64,000 bases of DNA from Bacillota bacterium (GTDB lineage Bacteria > Bacillota > Clostridia > Lachnospirales > Lachnospiraceae), in assembly GCA_023441965.1 (NCBI GenBank), contig JAEZNB010000014.1:1-64000 (forward strand), given 5' to 3'. Both the position numbers and the translations under genes were made by a program. Below the pieces are notes generated by a model, which searched no databases, was not told the DNA's origin, and saw only the letters and a list, made by a program, of their open reading frames with translations. Below, in pieces: positions 32,861-42,274 of this stretch (its first letter is position 1; each line of letters starts with the position of its first letter).

Positions 32861-35158
32861 CTATCCCGCTGTACGCTCGATATCCAGGATGCTCTCCACA
32901 TTGCGGATCTTGGCTATGATTTCATTCAGCTGTTCCTTACCGTTAATCTCAAAACCGATGCTGATTGTCGCTGTCCCTTGCTTACTGGTTCGGACATTCA
33001 TGGAGGTCACATCGATCTTATTTTCTGTCAGTATCTTTGATATATCTACCAGCACACCGGTGCGGTTATTTGCATAGATCTTGATCTCAGCCGGATAGAC
33101 TCCACCGGCTTCCTTCCCATCAGCCACATTCCATTCCGCATCAATCAGTCTGGCTCTATCCTCCTCGGGCAGGTTCATTACGTTGATACAGTCCGTTCTG
33201 TGAATGGAGACGCCTCTTCCCCTGGTTACAAAGCCTACGATCTCGTCACCCGGAACAGGACTGCAGCATTTGGAGAAACGTACCGCCAGGTCATGGATGC
33301 CTTTCACAACAATACCGCTCTTCGACTTCTTCGGTGCCAGCTTGTTATCCCTGACCTCAGTAATCTGCTCCAGAATATTCTCGTCCGTGACTTCCTTCTT
33401 ATACTTCTTCTTATATTCCTCCTGAAGTCTGTTGACAACCTGGCCTTCCTTCAGTCCGCCGTGACCAATCGCGGCGAGAACCGCATCCCATTCCTTAAAG
33501 CCGTATTTCCTCATGACCACATTGATAAACTCCGGCTTCAGCAGGTCACTTAAGACGATGCTCTTCGTCTTGCAGTAGTTGGTCACAAGCTCCTTACCTC
33601 TGGTAATATTATCATCCTTAAATTCGGTTTTGAACCACTGGTTGATCTTATTCTTCGCTTGGGTACTCTTAACAATCGATAACCAGTCCCGACTCGGACC
33701 CTTAGAATTCTGTGAGGTCACGATCTCAATCCTGTCACCGTTCTGAATCACATAGTCAATCGGAACCAGCTTGCCATTCACCCTTGCTCCTACCATCTTA
33801 TTGCCGACGGCACTATGGATGCTGTAGGCGAAGTCTATGGGGTTAGAGCCTGTCGGCAGGGTCTTGACATCCCCAGTAGGGGTAAAGGCATACACGCTTT
33901 CCGAGAAAAGGTCAAAGTCATTCTTAAGCAGGCTTAAGAACTCCTTGTTATCGGAGAGATCCCTCTGCCATTCCAATACCTGTCTAAGCCAGGTCAGCTT
34001 CTCTTCCTCAGCATTGGCAGTACCGCCCTTACCATCCTGGCCCTCCTTATACTTCCAGTGAGCCGCAATACCATACTCTGCGGTTCTGTGCATATCATAG
34101 GTACGGATCTGAATCTCAAAGGGTTGTCCCTTGGGCCCAATCAGAGTTGTATGCAGGGACTGGTACATGTTAGGCTTGGGCATGGCAATATAGTCCTTGA
34201 AACGTCCCGGTATGGGCTTATACATTTCATGGATGACACCCAGGGCTGCATAACAGTCCTTGAGTGAATCAACAATGATCCGAACGGCAAACAGATCATA
34301 AATCTGCTCTAAGGTCTTGTTCTGATTCACCATTTTCTTATAGATACTAAAGAAATGCTTAATTCTTCCGTCAATCTTTGCAGGAATTCCGGCAGCATCG
34401 ATATGGGACTTTACATCCGCTACAATGCTGTCGATATAGGCCTGGCGCTCGCTCTTCTTCGTAGCGATCTTCTCTGCCAGATCCTTATATACCTCCGGCT
34501 CCAGGTATTTCAGGGACAGATCATCTAACTCAATCTTGATTCTGGAGATACCAAGCCGCTGAGCAATCGGAGCATAGATATCCATGGTTTCCCTGGCTGT
34601 CTCCTTCTGCTTCTCCGGTTCCTTGTATTTTAAGGTTCTCATATTGTGCAGCCGGTCTGCCAGCTTAATCAGGATGACCCGGATATCCTTCGCCATAGCC
34701 AAGAACATCTTCCTTAGGTTCTCTGCCTGAATCTCCACCTTATCCTTCGAATAATTGAGCTGGGTCAGCTTTGTAACACCATCCACCAGCAGGGCAATCT
34801 CATCGGAGAACATGTCAGCCACCTGTTCAATCGTAAAGTGCGTATCCTCCACAACATCGTGCAGAATACCGGCTACGATACTCTCCTTATCCAGCTCCAG
34901 CTCAGCCAGAATATTCGCCACACAGAGCGGGTGAATAATATATGGCTCTCCGGATTTACGGAACTGGTCCTTATGGGCATCATCAGCCAGATGGTATGCC
35001 TTCTCGATCATAGAGATATCAGCGGACGGATGGTAGCTGCGGACCTTATGGATCAGCTGCTGATACAGTGCTTCGGGCGAAGTAAAATCGGCAGGCACCG
35101 TAATGTCTGTCGTATTCTTTTCGCTCTCTTTTGTTACCTTCTCTTCCAAACCTTCCAT
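32861..35158 (-). CDS. relA: Bifunctional (p)ppGpp synthetase/hydrolase
   Basis: 765 aa. HD hydrolase domain first (HPLCVANILAEL and AGILHDVVEDT, about 77-105), then the synthetase domain (PNMYQSLHTTLIGPKG near 330), TGS domain from about 425, and a C-terminal ACT domain (GVLVDISKILTENKIDV near 705). The intact HD motif suggests both synthesis and hydrolysis of the alarmone in the stringent response. ATG 35158 is preceded by GGAGGTGAT. Followed by the MBL hydrolase. Confidence 0.97.
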   Translation of the reverse strand: MEGLEEKVTKESEKNTTDITVPADFTSPEALYQQLIHKVRSYHPSADISMIEKAYHLADDAHKDQFRKSGEPYIIHPLCVANILAELELDKESIVAGILHDVVEDTHFTIEQVADMFSDEIALLVDGVTKLTQLNYSKDKVEIQAENLRKMFLAMAKDIRVILIKLADRLHNMRTLKYKEPEKQKETARETMDIYAPIAQRLGISRIKIELDDLSLKYLEPEVYKDLAEKIATKKSERQAYIDSIVADVKSHIDAAGIPAKIDGRIKHFFSIYKKMVNQNKTLEQIYDLFAVRIIVDSLKDCYAALGVIHEMYKPIPGRFKDYIAMPKPNMYQSLHTTLIGPKGQPFEIQIRTYDMHRTAEYGIAAHWKYKEGQDGKGGTANAEEEKLTWLRQVLEWQRDLSDNKEFLSLLKNDFDLFSESVYAFTPTGDVKTLPTGSNPIDFAYSIHSAVGNKMVGARVNGKLVPIDYVIQNGDRIEIVTSQNSKGPSRDWLSIVKSTQAKNKINQWFKTEFKDDNITRGKELVTNYCKTKSIVLSDLLKPEFINVVMRKYGFKEWDAVLAAIGHGGLKEGQVVNRLQEEYKKKYKKEVTDENILEQITEVRDNKLAPKKSKSGIVVKGIHDLAVRFSKCCSPVPGDEIVGFVTRGRGVSIHRTDCINVMNLPEEDRARLIDAEWNVADGKEAGGVYPAEIKIYANNRTGVLVDISKILTENKIDVTSMNVRTSKQGTATISIGFEINGKEQLNEIIAKIRNVESILDIERTAG

Positions 35159-35247
35159 GATATCACCTCCCAGTCTGTTTCATGCTCATTCCCAGCCGGC
35201 CATCGAGGCCTCCTGCTTAGTCTTATGTCTATATATGAAACAAATGC

Positions 35248-35772
35248 TTAATGTCCTTCATATTGAATCACGGCCTCCACATCATGACCGGACAGCTTCT
35301 CCCGGCCCTTCAGGCCTTTTAATTCCATCAGGAAAATGATCTTGACCACCACTCCGCCCAACATCTCGACCAGCTTTGTGATTGCCTCGATGGTACCTCC
35401 GGTTGCAATCAGATCATCTATGATTACAACTCTCTGACCCGGTTTGATTGCATCCTTATGAATCTCAATCGTTGCCTTGCCATACTCCAGATCATAATCC
35501 ATTGAGATCGTTTCACAGGGAAGCTTACCTTTCTTTCTGATGGGTATAAAGGCTTTGTTCAGATTATAAGCGATCGGTACGCCAAAGATAAAGCCTCTGG
35601 ATTCGGGTCCCACAATAAGATCAAACTCAATATCCTTAAGGAGCTCCTGCATCTGGTCGATAGCAAGCTTCAATCCGTCCTTATCCTGTAATACACTGGT
35701 CACATCCCTGAATATAATGCCGGGTTCCGGAAAATCCGGTATGCTTCTTACATAATCCTCAATCTTTTTCAT
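35248..35772 (-). CDS. apt: Adenine phosphoribosyltransferase
   Basis: 174 aa. Makes AMP from adenine and PRPP. Contains SIPDFPEPGIIFRDVTSVL near the N-terminus, GPESRGFIFG (about 64-73) and the PRPP loop VVIIDDLIATGGTIEAI (about 120-136). ATG 35772 has GGAGGTC seven bases upstream; the upstream open frame has no family similarity. Followed by relA after 89 bases, in the standard recJ-apt-relA order. Confidence 0.96.
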   Translation of the reverse strand: MKKIEDYVRSIPDFPEPGIIFRDVTSVLQDKDGLKLAIDQMQELLKDIEFDLIVGPESRGFIFGVPIAYNLNKAFIPIRKKGKLPCETISMDYDLEYGKATIEIHKDAIKPGQRVVIIDDLIATGGTIEAITKLVEMLGGVVVKIIFLMELKGLKGREKLSGHDVEAVIQYEGH

Positions 35773-35995
35773 TATGACCTCCAATTTCTCTTCTAATGGG
35801 TATTCTATCTTATTCCATTCAAGGACATTCCTGTGATCTGCCCCGTTCCTGCCGGGAGATCGGACCTGGCTATGGATAGCCTTCCGCATCCTTGAATCCT
35901 ATCTTCCGATGTATTATGTCTTCTTATAGTTGATAATTATAACACCTTGGTCAACGGTTCGTAAAGCAAATTTCTACAAATAAGTGCGATAGCTC

Positions 35996-37759
35996 TCATC
36001 TGTAGTTCTGTATCATCAGCTGAATGCTCTTAAAACCGTTATATTCGTTGATCTTCGGGTAGTAGGTTATGGTAAGCCTTATGTCGGTACCCCTGCCGGT
36101 CTTCAGCTTCAGGGCCTCCGACGCTCCATAGGTGTCCGATATATAGGAGAAAAACGCCTCTACATCCCCGAAGTATACCGCTTCCAGCTGTCTCCCATAG
36201 GTATTCTCCAATAAGAACCGAAGACCGTTCCCATTTTTCCCGATCAGGAATACCGATTTCACCTTCAGGTTCTTTTCGGCAAACAGAGGCTTCTCATTGC
36301 CCTTGCCGAAGGGCTCCAAAAGCTTCAGTTCCTTCACAAGCTCCTCGGTCAGAAAGCCGAAGGGAAGCTGGATATCTATCGTGACCTTTGGCAGCAGCTG
36401 GTCATCGGTCAGAGCTGTCTCCTCATTCAGTCTCCTTCTTAAGGGTTCTATCTGCTCCGCTTTCAGAGACAGGCCGGCAGCCATCGGGTGTCCGCCTACC
36501 TTCATCAGAAGATCTCTCACCTTTGTTAAGCCCTCAATCATATTGTACTGCTCGATGGATCTGGCTGAGCCCTTTACTCCATCTTCGGAATCGGTCAGGA
36601 TGATGGTCGGTCTGTGATATCTCTCCCGGATTCTTCCCGCAATGATACCGGCTATACTTTCATGACAATCCTGCAGGTAGATCACCAGGATCTTGTCCTG
36701 CAGATAAGAGCCCTCCTCGATCAGCAGTACAGCCTTCTCCACATTTTCAGAGGTCATATCCTTTCTGATCTCATTCAGACCTTTGACCTCCTCGGCCAGG
36801 CGGAGTGCCTGTTCAGTATCCGGGGCCAGAAGAAGCTCCAGACCCTTCTTTGCTGTATCCAGCCGTCCGGAAGCATTCAGACAGGGTCCGATGACGAAGC
36901 CCAAATGGAAGGTGCTAAGCTGCTCCCTATGTACCTGGCTGACCTCCATTAAGGCCAGCAAGCCCGGATTCTTCGTCTGCTTCAGCTGCTCCAGACCATG
37001 CTTTACGATAATCCTGTTCTCCCCTACCAGCTCCATGACATCACATACTGTGGCAATCGCCGTATAGGACAAGAGCTCAAGGAAATAATCCTCCTTATCC
37101 GGAATAACCGCATCTCTTAGAAGGGCCTGACATAGCTTAAAGACAATAGCTGCGCCGCACAGACCCTTGAAGGGATACCGGCACTCCGGCTGCTTGGGAT
37201 TAATCACGGCATCTGCCTCCGGCAGGAGTATGTCCCCATCCTCCAGACTAAGGAGATTGTGATGGTCCGTTACGATTACCGTCATCCCATAGTTCTTCGC
37301 CGCAAGCACCTGATCCATGGCAACGATTCCGTTATCACAGGTCAGCAGCGTATCTACCCCTGCCTCCCTCGCAGCTTCTACCATTCTGATGTTAATACCG
37401 TAACCATCCATGATCCGGTCAGGGATATCATAATCCACATCTGCGCCGAGCAGGTGAAGGGTCCGATAGAGCAGATAGGTCGAAACCACCCCATCCACAT
37501 CATAATCTCCGATGATACGGATCTTAGCTCCTGCTTTCATTTTTGCTGTTAAGATGCTACAGGCCTTCTCCATATCCTTCATCAGAAAGGGATCAGAAAG
37601 CTTTGAGAGATTGGGATAGAGGAAGTCCCTGATTTCCTCTGTCTCCTCGTAGCCTCGGTTGACCAGGCAGCGGGCTAAAACCTCACTGATCCCGCATTCT
37701 GTCATGATCCGCTGAAAATCCGCTTTTTTATTTTTTATGACCCAGTATTCTGTATTCAT
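35996..37759 (-). CDS. recJ: Single-stranded-DNA-specific exonuclease RecJ
   Basis: 587 aa DHH-family exonuclease. Catalytic motif I is IIGDYDVDGVVSTYLL (about 80-95), the DHH motif is VTDHHN (about 158), then DHHA1 features with GGHPMAAGLSL near 415, and the C-terminal OB-like domain. It degrades 5' single strands in recombination and repair. First of the recJ-apt-relA core set after the SCIFF locus. Confidence 0.96.
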   Translation of the reverse strand: MNTEYWVIKNKKADFQRIMTECGISEVLARCLVNRGYEETEEIRDFLYPNLSKLSDPFLMKDMEKACSILTAKMKAGAKIRIIGDYDVDGVVSTYLLYRTLHLLGADVDYDIPDRIMDGYGINIRMVEAAREAGVDTLLTCDNGIVAMDQVLAAKNYGMTVIVTDHHNLLSLEDGDILLPEADAVINPKQPECRYPFKGLCGAAIVFKLCQALLRDAVIPDKEDYFLELLSYTAIATVCDVMELVGENRIIVKHGLEQLKQTKNPGLLALMEVSQVHREQLSTFHLGFVIGPCLNASGRLDTAKKGLELLLAPDTEQALRLAEEVKGLNEIRKDMTSENVEKAVLLIEEGSYLQDKILVIYLQDCHESIAGIIAGRIRERYHRPTIILTDSEDGVKGSARSIEQYNMIEGLTKVRDLLMKVGGHPMAAGLSLKAEQIEPLRRRLNEETALTDDQLLPKVTIDIQLPFGFLTEELVKELKLLEPFGKGNEKPLFAEKNLKVKSVFLIGKNGNGLRFLLENTYGRQLEAVYFGDVEAFFSYISDTYGASEALKLKTGRGTDIRLTITYYPKINEYNGFKSIQLMIQNYR

Positions 37760-37877
37760 TCTTCTTCCTTCTTAATGTATCGCAAATCCTTAACTCTACA
37801 GGTCAAGGGTATGGTCATCGTTATGTCTTATTCTTAGCTCCCAGCTCCTTCTTTATGTCATCCGCCTGGGTCGGTCC

Positions 37878-39065
37878 CTATGCATGAGCCTCTCCGGTCT
37901 CGGATTGGTGTTCAACATATTCCAGCAGCATCAGATTCATCTCGGCCTCTGCCTTGATCGGATAGTTACCGGCCAGCTTAAGAAGACGCTTTTTGCAGAC
38001 TTCGGCGGTCTCCTCATCCTTCAGGTACAATTTATTGTAAGTGTAAGCAATCCGAAGGACATTAATCTCGTTTTTTATTGACTTCAGTAATCGCCTGCTC
38101 TGTTTCGTCAGATACTGCTTTGTCTCCTCCTCCGAAGCCCCATTCAGCAGGGTCAGGAATAAGCCCTCCAATTGAATCATATTCCGAAAGGAAACCGGAA
38201 GCTTCGCAGTGATCGTAATCAGTTGAATTAAGCGCTCCGTAGCACCAGCAAAATCCATACCGTCCAAGGCCCGACAATATCCGATATATAGAATATAGGC
38301 ATTCATAATATTAGACGGTAAGGCCCCCGACGGAAGCAGAAACCATTCCTCGGGCATATCCTTCAACCTCTCTCCGGAGGCCTGCCTCTGTATCATCTCC
38401 AGCTGCAGTCGAAAGGACATTCTTGCAAGCGGATCTCTCTTCATGGCCTTCCCATGGTAGCCATCATTTGCAAGACCAAAGGCTTTCGTTGGCAGTCCAT
38501 TCATTACAGCGGTTAATAAGCTTCCCGCCGCGAAGCCTCCGAGCAGGAACTTCCCATGAACGGAGCTCTGTGGCAGAATGAAAATCGAAAGACAGGTAAG
38601 GAAGGTCACAATCAAATTCATAATCACTCCACCATAGTTATAGAGGCGGTAGGGAAACCTCTCTGCCGGACATACCGGAGGAGCCATAAGGCACTGTCCT
38701 GCGGTTCCGGGTACACTGAACCTCCTGATCCGGAGCTTTCCCCGATCTCTGACTATGGTCAGGGAAGCGATCCGGAAAGAGAGAAAGGAATATCCGGTCA
38801 GAAGTCCGAAGATCAGATGTCCGGCTTCATGGAAGAGTATATTCAGGAAGGTACTAAGAAGACACATGCCGAGGCTGCAATAGATGATGACCATAACCTG
38901 GCCGTTCAGCTCCCCATATATACCATGCAGATAGGCGACCATGGAGGCTCCGACAAGGATACCGGCTCCTACAGCAAGGAGGAACGGCAGCAATAATAAA
39001 CGCAGTCTCCCCTTCTCCTTGCTCTGCTCTTTTGTGCCGCTCTTTCTCTCTTCCCTCCTGATCAT
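37878..39065 (-). CDS. M50-like membrane metallopeptidase linked to the SCIFF locus
   Basis: 395 aa. Two membrane segments (about 22-45 and 56-78), then HEAGH (79-83) inside a hydrophobic helix as in site-2/M50 peptidases. Two more hydrophobic segments follow at about 150-185, then about 180 residues of soluble helical, repeat-like sequence. A clear second metal motif (such as NPDG) was not recognised, so catalysis is plausible but unproven. ATG 39065 has GGAGGG upstream and lies 40 bases after the maturase stop. Context suggests it cleaves or exports the modified peptide (inference). Confidence 0.72.
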   Translation of the reverse strand: MIRREERKSGTKEQSKEKGRLRLLLLPFLLAVGAGILVGASMVAYLHGIYGELNGQVMVIIYCSLGMCLLSTFLNILFHEAGHLIFGLLTGYSFLSFRIASLTIVRDRGKLRIRRFSVPGTAGQCLMAPPVCPAERFPYRLYNYGGVIMNLIVTFLTCLSIFILPQSSVHGKFLLGGFAAGSLLTAVMNGLPTKAFGLANDGYHGKAMKRDPLARMSFRLQLEMIQRQASGERLKDMPEEWFLLPSGALPSNIMNAYILYIGYCRALDGMDFAGATERLIQLITITAKLPVSFRNMIQLEGLFLTLLNGASEEETKQYLTKQSRRLLKSIKNEINVLRIAYTYNKLYLKDEETAEVCKKRLLKLAGNYPIKAEAEMNLMLLEYVEHQSETGEAHA

Positions 39066-39105
39066 ACTACCCTCCAAGCAGAATAATCGCATGAAACTGT
39101 CTTCC

Positions 39106-40539
39106 CTATTCTTCTGCTGCCTGTTCTGCAGCCTTGAGCATAAGCGCACATTCTACCCGCTTCTTCTGGAGCTCACAACCGATGTCATAAGCGTCATGGA
39201 TGCTTCCGTGGAAGTTATAGGAATTTGCCGCACAACCGCCGCTGCAGTAGAACTTGGCAAAGCAGTTCCGGCACTTTTCCTTGGAATAAACATTACAGCT
39301 CTTGAAATCCTCCCTAAGCTCAGGCTGCTTGATGCCTTCAAATACATTTCCCATCAGATATTCCGGCATTCCCACAAACTGATGACAGGGATAGAGATCA
39401 CCCCAGGGAGTCACAGCCAGATATTCCGTACCCGAACCGCAGCCGGAGAGACGTTTTGCGACACAGGGCCCACCGGATAGATCGATCATAAAATGGAAGA
39501 AGTTAAAATTCTTCCCTTCCTTGCGGCTCTCCAGCATATACTTGGCTAGTTTATCATACTCTTCAAATAAGATCGGAAGGTCCTCTTCGGTAATTGCATA
39601 GGGCTCCTCAGGCTGTGCAACAACAGGCTCAACAGAGATTTGCTTGAAGCCCAGCTCTGCCAGATGCTTCACATCCTCAGAAAAGTCCAGGTTATTATGG
39701 GTAAAGGTACCCCTCACATAATAGTTGGTCTGATTCCTGCTTTCTGCCAGCTTCAGGTACTTGGGCAGTATCAGATCATAGCTACCCTTGCCGTTTCTGC
39801 TTGGACGCATCCGGTCATTCACTTCCTTGCGGCCGTCGATGCTTAAGACCACATTGCTGATTTCCTTGTTGACAAATTCCATGACCTCATCATCTAAGAG
39901 GATACCATTGGTTGTCAGAGTAAAGCGGAAGTTTTTATTATGAAGCTTCTCCTGCTCCCTGCCATAGCGGACCAGGTCCTTTACCACCTCAAAATTCATC
40001 AGGGGCTCCCCACCGAAGAAATCCACCTCCAGATTCCTGCGGCTGCCGGAATTTTCAATCAGGAAATCCAAAGCCCGTTTCCCGACCTCATAGCTCATCA
40101 GAGCCCGACCGCCCTTATACTCCCCTTCTTCGGCGAAGCAATATCTGCAGGCCAGATTGCAGTCATGGGCAATATGTAAGCAAAGCGCCTTTACCACTGT
40201 GGACCGGGACTTAAAGTCCTTGATGTAATCCTCATATACATCCTTGGTAAAGAGGGAACCTTCCTTCTTCAGCTGCTCCACATCCATGATTACCTCCATG
40301 ATCTGACGAACCAGGGATTCTACATTCTCTGTGAAGTTCTCCTTGCTGCACCTCTCCACAATCAGCTTCATATAATCCGGATGGGTATATTTTTCAACCA
40401 TAGCTGCTATGATATTTTCTTTGCTGTTATCCTCGTACATTCCGATGATATCATAGGCCAGGTCGTCTACCACATGAATCATTCCGCTGTTGACATCCAG
40501 TACGATGTTATAACCATTACTTTTATACTGATGAACCAA
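39106..40539 (-). CDS. scfB: SCIFF ranthipeptide maturase (radical SAM, SPASM)
   Basis: 477 aa. An N-terminal peptide-recognition (RRE-like) region of about 100 residues precedes the radical SAM motif CNLACRYC (Cys127, 131, 134) and EVDFFGGEPLMNFEV near 190. The C-terminal SPASM domain has CGSGTEYLAVTPWGDLYPCHQF and a further cysteine cluster CNVYSKEKCRNCFAKFYCSGGC (given here as landmarks at about 365-445). It installs Cys-to-residue thioether links in the 46-aa SCIFF precursor. Upstream, 157 bases away, is the precursor gene. Confidence 0.95.
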   Translation of the reverse strand: MVHQYKSNGYNIVLDVNSGMIHVVDDLAYDIIGMYEDNSKENIIAAMVEKYTHPDYMKLIVERCSKENFTENVESLVRQIMEVIMDVEQLKKEGSLFTKDVYEDYIKDFKSRSTVVKALCLHIAHDCNLACRYCFAEEGEYKGGRALMSYEVGKRALDFLIENSGSRRNLEVDFFGGEPLMNFEVVKDLVRYGREQEKLHNKNFRFTLTTNGILLDDEVMEFVNKEISNVVLSIDGRKEVNDRMRPSRNGKGSYDLILPKYLKLAESRNQTNYYVRGTFTHNNLDFSEDVKHLAELGFKQISVEPVVAQPEEPYAITEEDLPILFEEYDKLAKYMLESRKEGKNFNFFHFMIDLSGGPCVAKRLSGCGSGTEYLAVTPWGDLYPCHQFVGMPEYLMGNVFEGIKQPELREDFKSCNVYSKEKCRNCFAKFYCSGGCAANSYNFHGSIHDAYDIGCELQKKRVECALMLKAAEQAAEE

Positions 40540-40568
40540 TTCTTATCCTCCTAATTCTACAACGAATA

Positions 40569-40630
40569 GGACTGTCTCAAAACCTCTCCCTCTTATCCGA
40601 ATCAGGAGATGTATATTTTGAGGCAGCCCC
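40569..40630 (-). promoter_or_regulatory. Intercistronic hairpin between SCIFF precursor and maturase
   Basis: GGACTGTCTCAAAA pairs with TTTTGAGGCAGCCC (11 of 14 exact, the rest mostly G-U) around a 34-nt loop with its own small stem. There is only a short T run. It may attenuate read-through so that precursor exceeds maturase, or protect the precursor mRNA. Confidence 0.5.
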
Positions 40631-40695
40631 ATAATCAATCGTTTTAATAGCTACAAAATGAAGCGATCCGTCGCTTCACCTGGGTATGTACCGTA

Positions 40696-40836
40696 TTATT
40701 TGTTCTCGCAGCTCTGATTGCCTACTGTACAGGATGTCTTGCATGCTGACTGGCAGGATGTCTGGCACTCGCCGCAGCCACCCTTCTTCACTGTATCCTT
40801 CAGGTTTCTTGTGTTTAAAGTCCTGATATGCTTCAT
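40696..40836 (-). CDS. scfA: SCIFF ranthipeptide precursor (six Cys in forty-five)
   Basis: 46 aa: leader MKHIRTLNTRNLKDTVKKGG, then a core with Cys at 21, 24, 28, 32, 36 and 43, matching the SCIFF family. The CGECQTSCQSACKTSC run is near-invariant in Clostridia. The maturase encoded downstream should form thioether links to Thr or other residues. RBS AAGGAGG lies six bases before ATG. Function of the mature peptide is unresolved in the family. This gene is short and easily missed. Confidence 0.96.
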   Translation of the reverse strand: MKHIRTLNTRNLKDTVKKGGCGECQTSCQSACKTSCTVGNQSCENK

Positions 40837-40980
40837 TGTTTGCCTCCTTGATTACATTAATGCAGATGTCACCTATGTTAATCTGCCAATCGTGGTCATT
40901 ATATCACATGTATATGCATAAGAAAAGAGTTTTTTGCAATTCTATAATAATGAAATTGATGATTTTTTTGGCAATTAGTA

Positions 40981-41017
40981 TTGAACCCATACTGTATGGT
41001 ATGATATAATATATCAT
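40981..41017 (+). promoter_or_regulatory. degV promoter with two palindromes
   Basis: TTGAAC (40981-40986) and TATAAT (41005-41010) with an 18-base spacer. A perfect 13-bp palindrome CCATACTGTATGG fills the spacer (40987-40999) and ATGATAT-AAT-ATATCAT covers the -10 (41001-41017). Both could be repressor sites. Confidence 0.6.
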
Positions 41018-41121
41018 GTCGTTATGAAAACCACATATATTTCCGATGCTTGCTATGAGACTTGGATTTCGGAGCTTCTTCCGGAATGATTCATAATAAA
41101 CTTGAAAGGACTGGTATTAAG

Positions 41122-41994
41122 ATGAAACCATTTATCATTACAACCGATTCCACCTGCGACCTTCCTGCAGATTATGCGAAAAGCCACGGTCTTAGAATAC
41201 TTCCCCTCTACTACAGCTTTGACGGTGTGGTTTACGGAGGAGAGAATCAGGACCTGGAGCCAAAGGCCTTTTATGATAAGATGCGGGGCGGAGCTATGCC
41301 TACCACGATGGCTGTTAACCCTGAGGTTGCCGAAAAGATCTTCCGCGAGCTTTTAGAAGAGGGCTACGATATTCTACATATCGCCTTCTCTTCCCCCTTA
41401 AGCGGAAGCTGCTCTGTAACCACCACAGTAGCCAGAGAATTATGTGATGAGATTACCGATGCCAGGATTGTGGTTGTGGATTCCTTATGTGCCTCCCTGG
41501 GCGAAGGACTGCTGGTGCACAAGACCCTTATGCTGAAGGAAAGCGGAAAGACGCTGGATGAAATCGCAGATTGGCTTGAGAAGAATAAGCTTAACCTTTG
41601 CCATGTCTTTACCGTGGATGATCTCCATCATCTGCACCGCGGAGGCAGAGTTTCCAAGACCACTGCCATCATCGGAACCTTGATTAATGTGAAACCGGTC
41701 TTGCACGTAGACAATGAAGGACATCTGACTCCCCTCAATAATGTCAGGGGCAGAAAGAAGGCCTTGATTTCCCTGGTAGACCAGATGGAGAAACGAATCT
41801 CCGGTTTTACCGATAAAAATGATATCGTATTTATCAGCCATGGAGACTGTAGGGAGGATGCTGATTACGTAGCCGATCTGGTCAAGGAACGTTTTGGAAT
41901 TCAGAGCTTCCTGATCAGCTATATATCACCCACAATCGGTTCTCATGCCGGTCCCGGTACGATTGCACTCTTCTTCATGGGCAACCCCCGTTAA
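41122..41994 (+). CDS. DegV family fatty-acid-binding protein
   Basis: 290 aa. Typical blocks: FIITTDSTCDLPADYA at the start, PTTMAVNPEVAEKIF near 60, FSSPLSGSCSVTTTV near 92 and the C-terminal SPTIGSHAGPGTIALFF. DegV/FakB proteins hold a fatty acid for FakA-type kinases in lipid recycling, but no fakA lies nearby. Start ATG 41122 is where the conserved sequence begins, with GAAAGGA upstream. Followed by a strong terminator. Confidence 0.93.
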   Translation: MKPFIITTDSTCDLPADYAKSHGLRILPLYYSFDGVVYGGENQDLEPKAFYDKMRGGAMPTTMAVNPEVAEKIFRELLEEGYDILHIAFSSPLSGSCSVTTTVARELCDEITDARIVVVDSLCASLGEGLLVHKTLMLKESGKTLDEIADWLEKNKLNLCHVFTVDDLHHLHRGGRVSKTTAIIGTLINVKPVLHVDNEGHLTPLNNVRGRKKALISLVDQMEKRISGFTDKNDIVFISHGDCREDADYVADLVKERFGIQSFLISYISPTIGSHAGPGTIALFFMGNPR

Positions 41995-42001
41995 AGCTTA
42001 T

Positions 42002-42034
42002 GGGTGTCGAACTTTTTGTTCGGCGCCCTTTTGA
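42002..42034 (+). terminator. degV terminator
   Basis: GGGTGTCGAAC/GTTCGGCGCCC stem with a TTTTT loop and TTTTG after it, eight bases past the stop codon. Confidence 0.9.
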
Positions 42035-42045
42035 TTGTTGATGTT

Positions 42046-42245
42046 TTATCTCTGGAGAAGTACCTCTACGAATAAGGAAGTGGTATCATCCACCTGAGAC
42101 ACGCTTTCGCTTGGTTGGTCGCACCTAACGGTACATAAGGTCGTGGCAGACAGAACACTGCCACAACCTAAGTACCGAGGGCGCCAAACAGTCTCATGAT
42201 GGACGATACCACTTCCCTATTCGCTACAGGTTATTGCAGAGATAA
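42046..42245. repeat. 200-bp long palindrome (arms about 95-100 nt)
   Basis: Matched blocks from outside in: TTATCTCTG/CAGAGATAA; 42069-42091 with 42201-42223 (21 of 23, rest G-U compatible, around GGAAGTGGTATC/GATACCACTTCC); TGAGAC/GTCTCA; GGTAC/GTACC; GTGGCAG/CTGCCAC, with an 8-9 nt apex loop near 42154. It lies between the degV terminator and the 42275 stop. No ORF. Folding potential is far beyond a terminator: a structured RNA, MITE or hairpin-type element. Confidence 0.85.
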
Positions 42246-42274
42246 ACACTCATACATACAGATTTTGCTTGGGC

